A stretch of 63,389 nt of DNA from assembly GCF_009663145.1 (NCBI RefSeq), contig NZ_VKHR01000018.1, positions 1 through 63,389 of the forward strand. The letters are read 5' to 3'. The DNA is from Shewanella sp. TC10. Lineage in GTDB: Bacteria > Pseudomonadota > Gammaproteobacteria > Enterobacterales > Shewanellaceae. A program made the position numbers and the translations under genes. The notes under the pieces were generated by a model, which did not search any database, was not told where the DNA came from, and was given only the letters and a program-made list of their open reading frames with translations. This document shows positions 63,301 to 63,389 of this stretch, piece by piece. Position 1 is the stretch's first letter; the number at the start of each line of letters is the position of its first letter.

Positions 63301-63389
63301 TACAGCGTATAACTTTACGCCGGCTGTCTCAGATGATGATGCTGGGGATACATTAACCTTCAGCATTACCAACAAACCAACATGGGCAA
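57287..63389 (+). CDS. Giant exported repeat protein, probable adhesin (C terminus outside the window)
   Basis: The frame is open from ATG 57287 to the window end (more than 2,034 residues) with no stop, and the last repeats keep phase. Residues 1-47 form an unusual long signal peptide: three PLAHKK-like units, then FSSRSLFLCFLLTSFLIF and a DESRAA cleavage region. About 50-850 has six DUF11-like domains, each with two cysteines. About 855-1245 is Ig-like (repeated ...VTGFDINDITVSN.. motifs). From residue 1246 there are 93-residue cadherin/He_PIG repeats with SITNKPTWATFSTSNGQLSG and IVISVNDGTETVSL. Such proteins often leave the cell by type I secretion and build biofilms, but the C-terminal secretion or anchoring signal is not visible here. 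Confidence 0.85.
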   Translation, partial: MPLAHKKPLAHKKSLAHKKTNNKFSSRSLFLCFLLTSFLIFSDESRAAGTDLLLSAEFSSDSISSGSASTLTYTLTNNSPDTNATDIDFSVSLPSDATISQQVNYSTTCLNGAESITKGDSSASFTGFELNFSESCEISFDIASDSLTDQVLTITTSGLMSSLGTANNISKDLTVSTSSITAQLDITDSVIKYQDSTTLTLTLTNNSAGFAYNFLGSIELPSGISFGDDVSVTTCGDYFTATKQNDSTLNLSSFNINSSIVAFVSGAGSTCSISVTINSEIGSEYDAITSDLSYSESNTAITIGRAGDSLTVNGIGFVDMSFSPKIAQPGELIELVVAISNFDRSNSANDIAFTNDLDSALSGLSAVGLPLNDVCGAGSTISGTSSLTFSGGTVAASDTCTFTVPVQVPANAVSGSYTNNVTNISSSLNGAYDDVLNSLIVSNAPTMQMAIVESDLSAGNDVTLRYTLTNIDTVNQATAVSFSTFVGSPSFASITTLPGANYCNSSGNSVTVTDFDLNATVNISDIILDAGAVCSFDLVMTLNDSVVPGNYSFESSDISSVLNGLNVTGESPSATASFNVDAAPRLSFSFSDNVLLPGAQSSIDVVLTHHVNSSSDATDVGFTLDLDAGLTGLVATGAPFNDICGTGSSITGTSLITLSGGMLSAGNSCEFSIPVQLPANTVGSGVTFTSSSVSATVSGNTVTNIAANTSVDISGLTFNKSFESSSLRVGAGGSEIDLNYVITNQAGAGDVTALTFSENFNSFISGAVISSVDQNGFCGASSSAVAAISYFLSVSNIEVANGEQCSLQITLSIPDSTAIGVYTTQSTSVSGQVAGTPTAFDNINSTLSINELTVVTNIDVTSPTSVTTINMGITFSDAVTGFDINDITVSNATADNFTGSGATYNVEITPILDGDVTLSINAGIAIDALDSNVTNAAAEPIVFVFETTPVNPTPSLSISAPSQILISTGTVVYDVSYTDVEQVNLTAADISLNNTGSANADISIINGDTSSPQISLTNFSGDGSLGVTIAAGTARYSVNTAPSAGPSALFVVDTHKPTVSLTANSANQTGDFTVDIAFEEDVTGFDIADISISNGSLTNFQSLDAKTYSVLVSASGEVAISLSIADSAAIDAAGNGNSASNTLNVSYDDILPNVSISGPASPVLTSFTATVDFSEIVTGFEVSDLQATNASFSNFSDIDGKQYTVTVTPIAQMTVAVDIDANIATDALGNGNLAANTYSVLYDFNDTPVLNGSPATTVDEDSAYSFTPSVSDADAGDTLTFSITNKPTWATFSTSNGQLSGTPTNANVGTTSGIVISVNDGTETVSLSAFSIEVTNTNDAPVLTGTPATSVNEDAAYNFSPAVSDDDTGDTLTFSITNKPTWATFSTSNGQLSGTPTNADVGTTSGIVISVNDGTETVSLSAFSIQVTNTNDAPVLTGSPATTVNEDTAYSFTPAVSDDDAGDTLTFSITNKPTWATFSTSNGQLFGTPTNADVGTTSGIVISVNDGTETVSLSAFSIEVTNTNDAPVLTGLPATSVNEDTAYSFMPAVSDDDAGDTLTFSITNKPTWATFSTSNGQLSGTPTNADVGTTTNIVISVNDGTETVSMAAFSIEVTNTNDAPVLTGSPATTVSEDAAYNFTPSVSDDDTGDTLTFSITNKPTWATFSTSNGQLSGTPTNANVGTTSGIVISVNDGTETVGLAAFSIEVTNTNDAPVLTGLPATSVNEDTAYSFMPAVSDDDAGDTLTFSITNKPTWATFSTSNGQLSGTPTNADVGTTSGIVISVSDGTETVSLAAFSIEVTNTNDAPVLTGSPATTVNEDTAYSFMPAVSDDDTGDTLIFSISNKPTWATFSTSNGQLSGTPTNADVGTTSGIVISVNDGTETVSLKAFSIEVTNTNDAPVLTGTPATRVSEDSSYSFTPSVSDDDAGDTLTFSITNKPTWATFSTSSGQLSGTPTNADVGTTSGIVISVNDGTETVSLAAFSIAVSNTNDAPVLTGSPATTVNEDTAYNFTPAVSDDDAGDTLTFSITNKPTWA
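61022..63389 (+). repeat. 279-bp tandem repeats, eight full units and one partial
   Basis: Units begin at 61022, 61301, 61580, 61859, 62138, 62417, 62696, 62975 and 63254; every interval is exactly 279 bp, or 93 codons. The repeats start at the DAP/DTP-V-L motif. DNA identity between units is high; the block 61859-62046 is identical to 62417-62604. Array length beyond the window is unknown. Confidence 0.95.

Noticed and set aside
61354..63375. Several long minus-strand open frames inside the giant gene
   Set aside because: They repeat with the 279-bp period, lack a Shine-Dalgarno and are antisense to an in-phase coding array, so they are shadows of the repeat.
61022..63389. A regular repeat that might suggest a CRISPR array
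   Set aside because: Units are 279 bp, contiguous and coding, with no short repeat-spacer pattern. No CRISPR array or cas gene was seen in the window.

Overview
The window looks like a chromosomal segment of a marine gammaproteobacterium of the Shewanella group. The evidence is the gene order, which includes yggX-mutY-trmB-yggL-glsA-yggN, yggS-proC-yggT-yggU-DUF4426-rdgB-hemW and divergent pilT-pilU, plus ruvX-yqgE, and the protein sequences themselves. This assignment comes from recognised synteny and sequence feel, not from a database search.

Positions 1-31,700 are mostly a conserved core. They start with a tRNA-Thr/tRNA-Phe unit with a stringent-type promoter, followed by a cytochrome b561/YceI pair. 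Next is a small sugar operon on the minus strand (MFS symporter, GH94 phosphorylase, CBM9-like protein) behind LacI-type palindromes, and a periplasmic arylsulfate sulfotransferase. DNA repair, tRNA modification, glutaminase, a LysR regulator, a DUF885 peptidase, the yggS-to-hemW cluster, the twitching-motility ATPases PilT and PilU, a secreted glutathione peroxidase, ferrochelatase, RuvX, YqgE, YciH and a DUF4136 lipoprotein follow. A 263-bp inverted-repeat element (MITE-like) sits between yggS and proC. Several 3' untranslated regions carry degenerate tandem arrays of 10-16 bp units just before the terminator.

Positions 31,700-55,500 are a surface polysaccharide locus read on the plus strand. 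It opens with an RfaH-type antiterminator gene, then a 335-nt leader carrying a perfect ops element, then a WecA-type initiating transferase and a small lipoprotein. A KpsD/KpsM/KpsT/KpsE-like ABC export system, all four dTDP-rhamnose genes (rmlA, rmlC, rmlD, rmlB), two glycosyltransferases, a hexapeptide acyltransferase, UDP-glucose dehydrogenase, three sulfotransferase-like proteins, a fused DegT-type aminotransferase and a WbqC protein follow. Together they suggest a rhamnose- and uronate-containing, probably sulfated, amino-sugar-decorated capsule or exopolysaccharide. From about 46.3 kb onward the DNA is visibly more AT-rich, as expected of acquired or fast-evolving polysaccharide genes.

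Positions 55,500-63,389 hold two small secreted proteins on the minus strand. Divergent from them is a giant exported protein that is open from 57,287 to the window end (more than 2,034 codons). It has six DUF11-like domains with paired cysteines, several Ig-like domains and at least eight exact-length 93-residue cadherin/He_PIG-type repeats. It is probably a biofilm or surface adhesin, and its proximity to the capsule locus suggests a shared matrix role.
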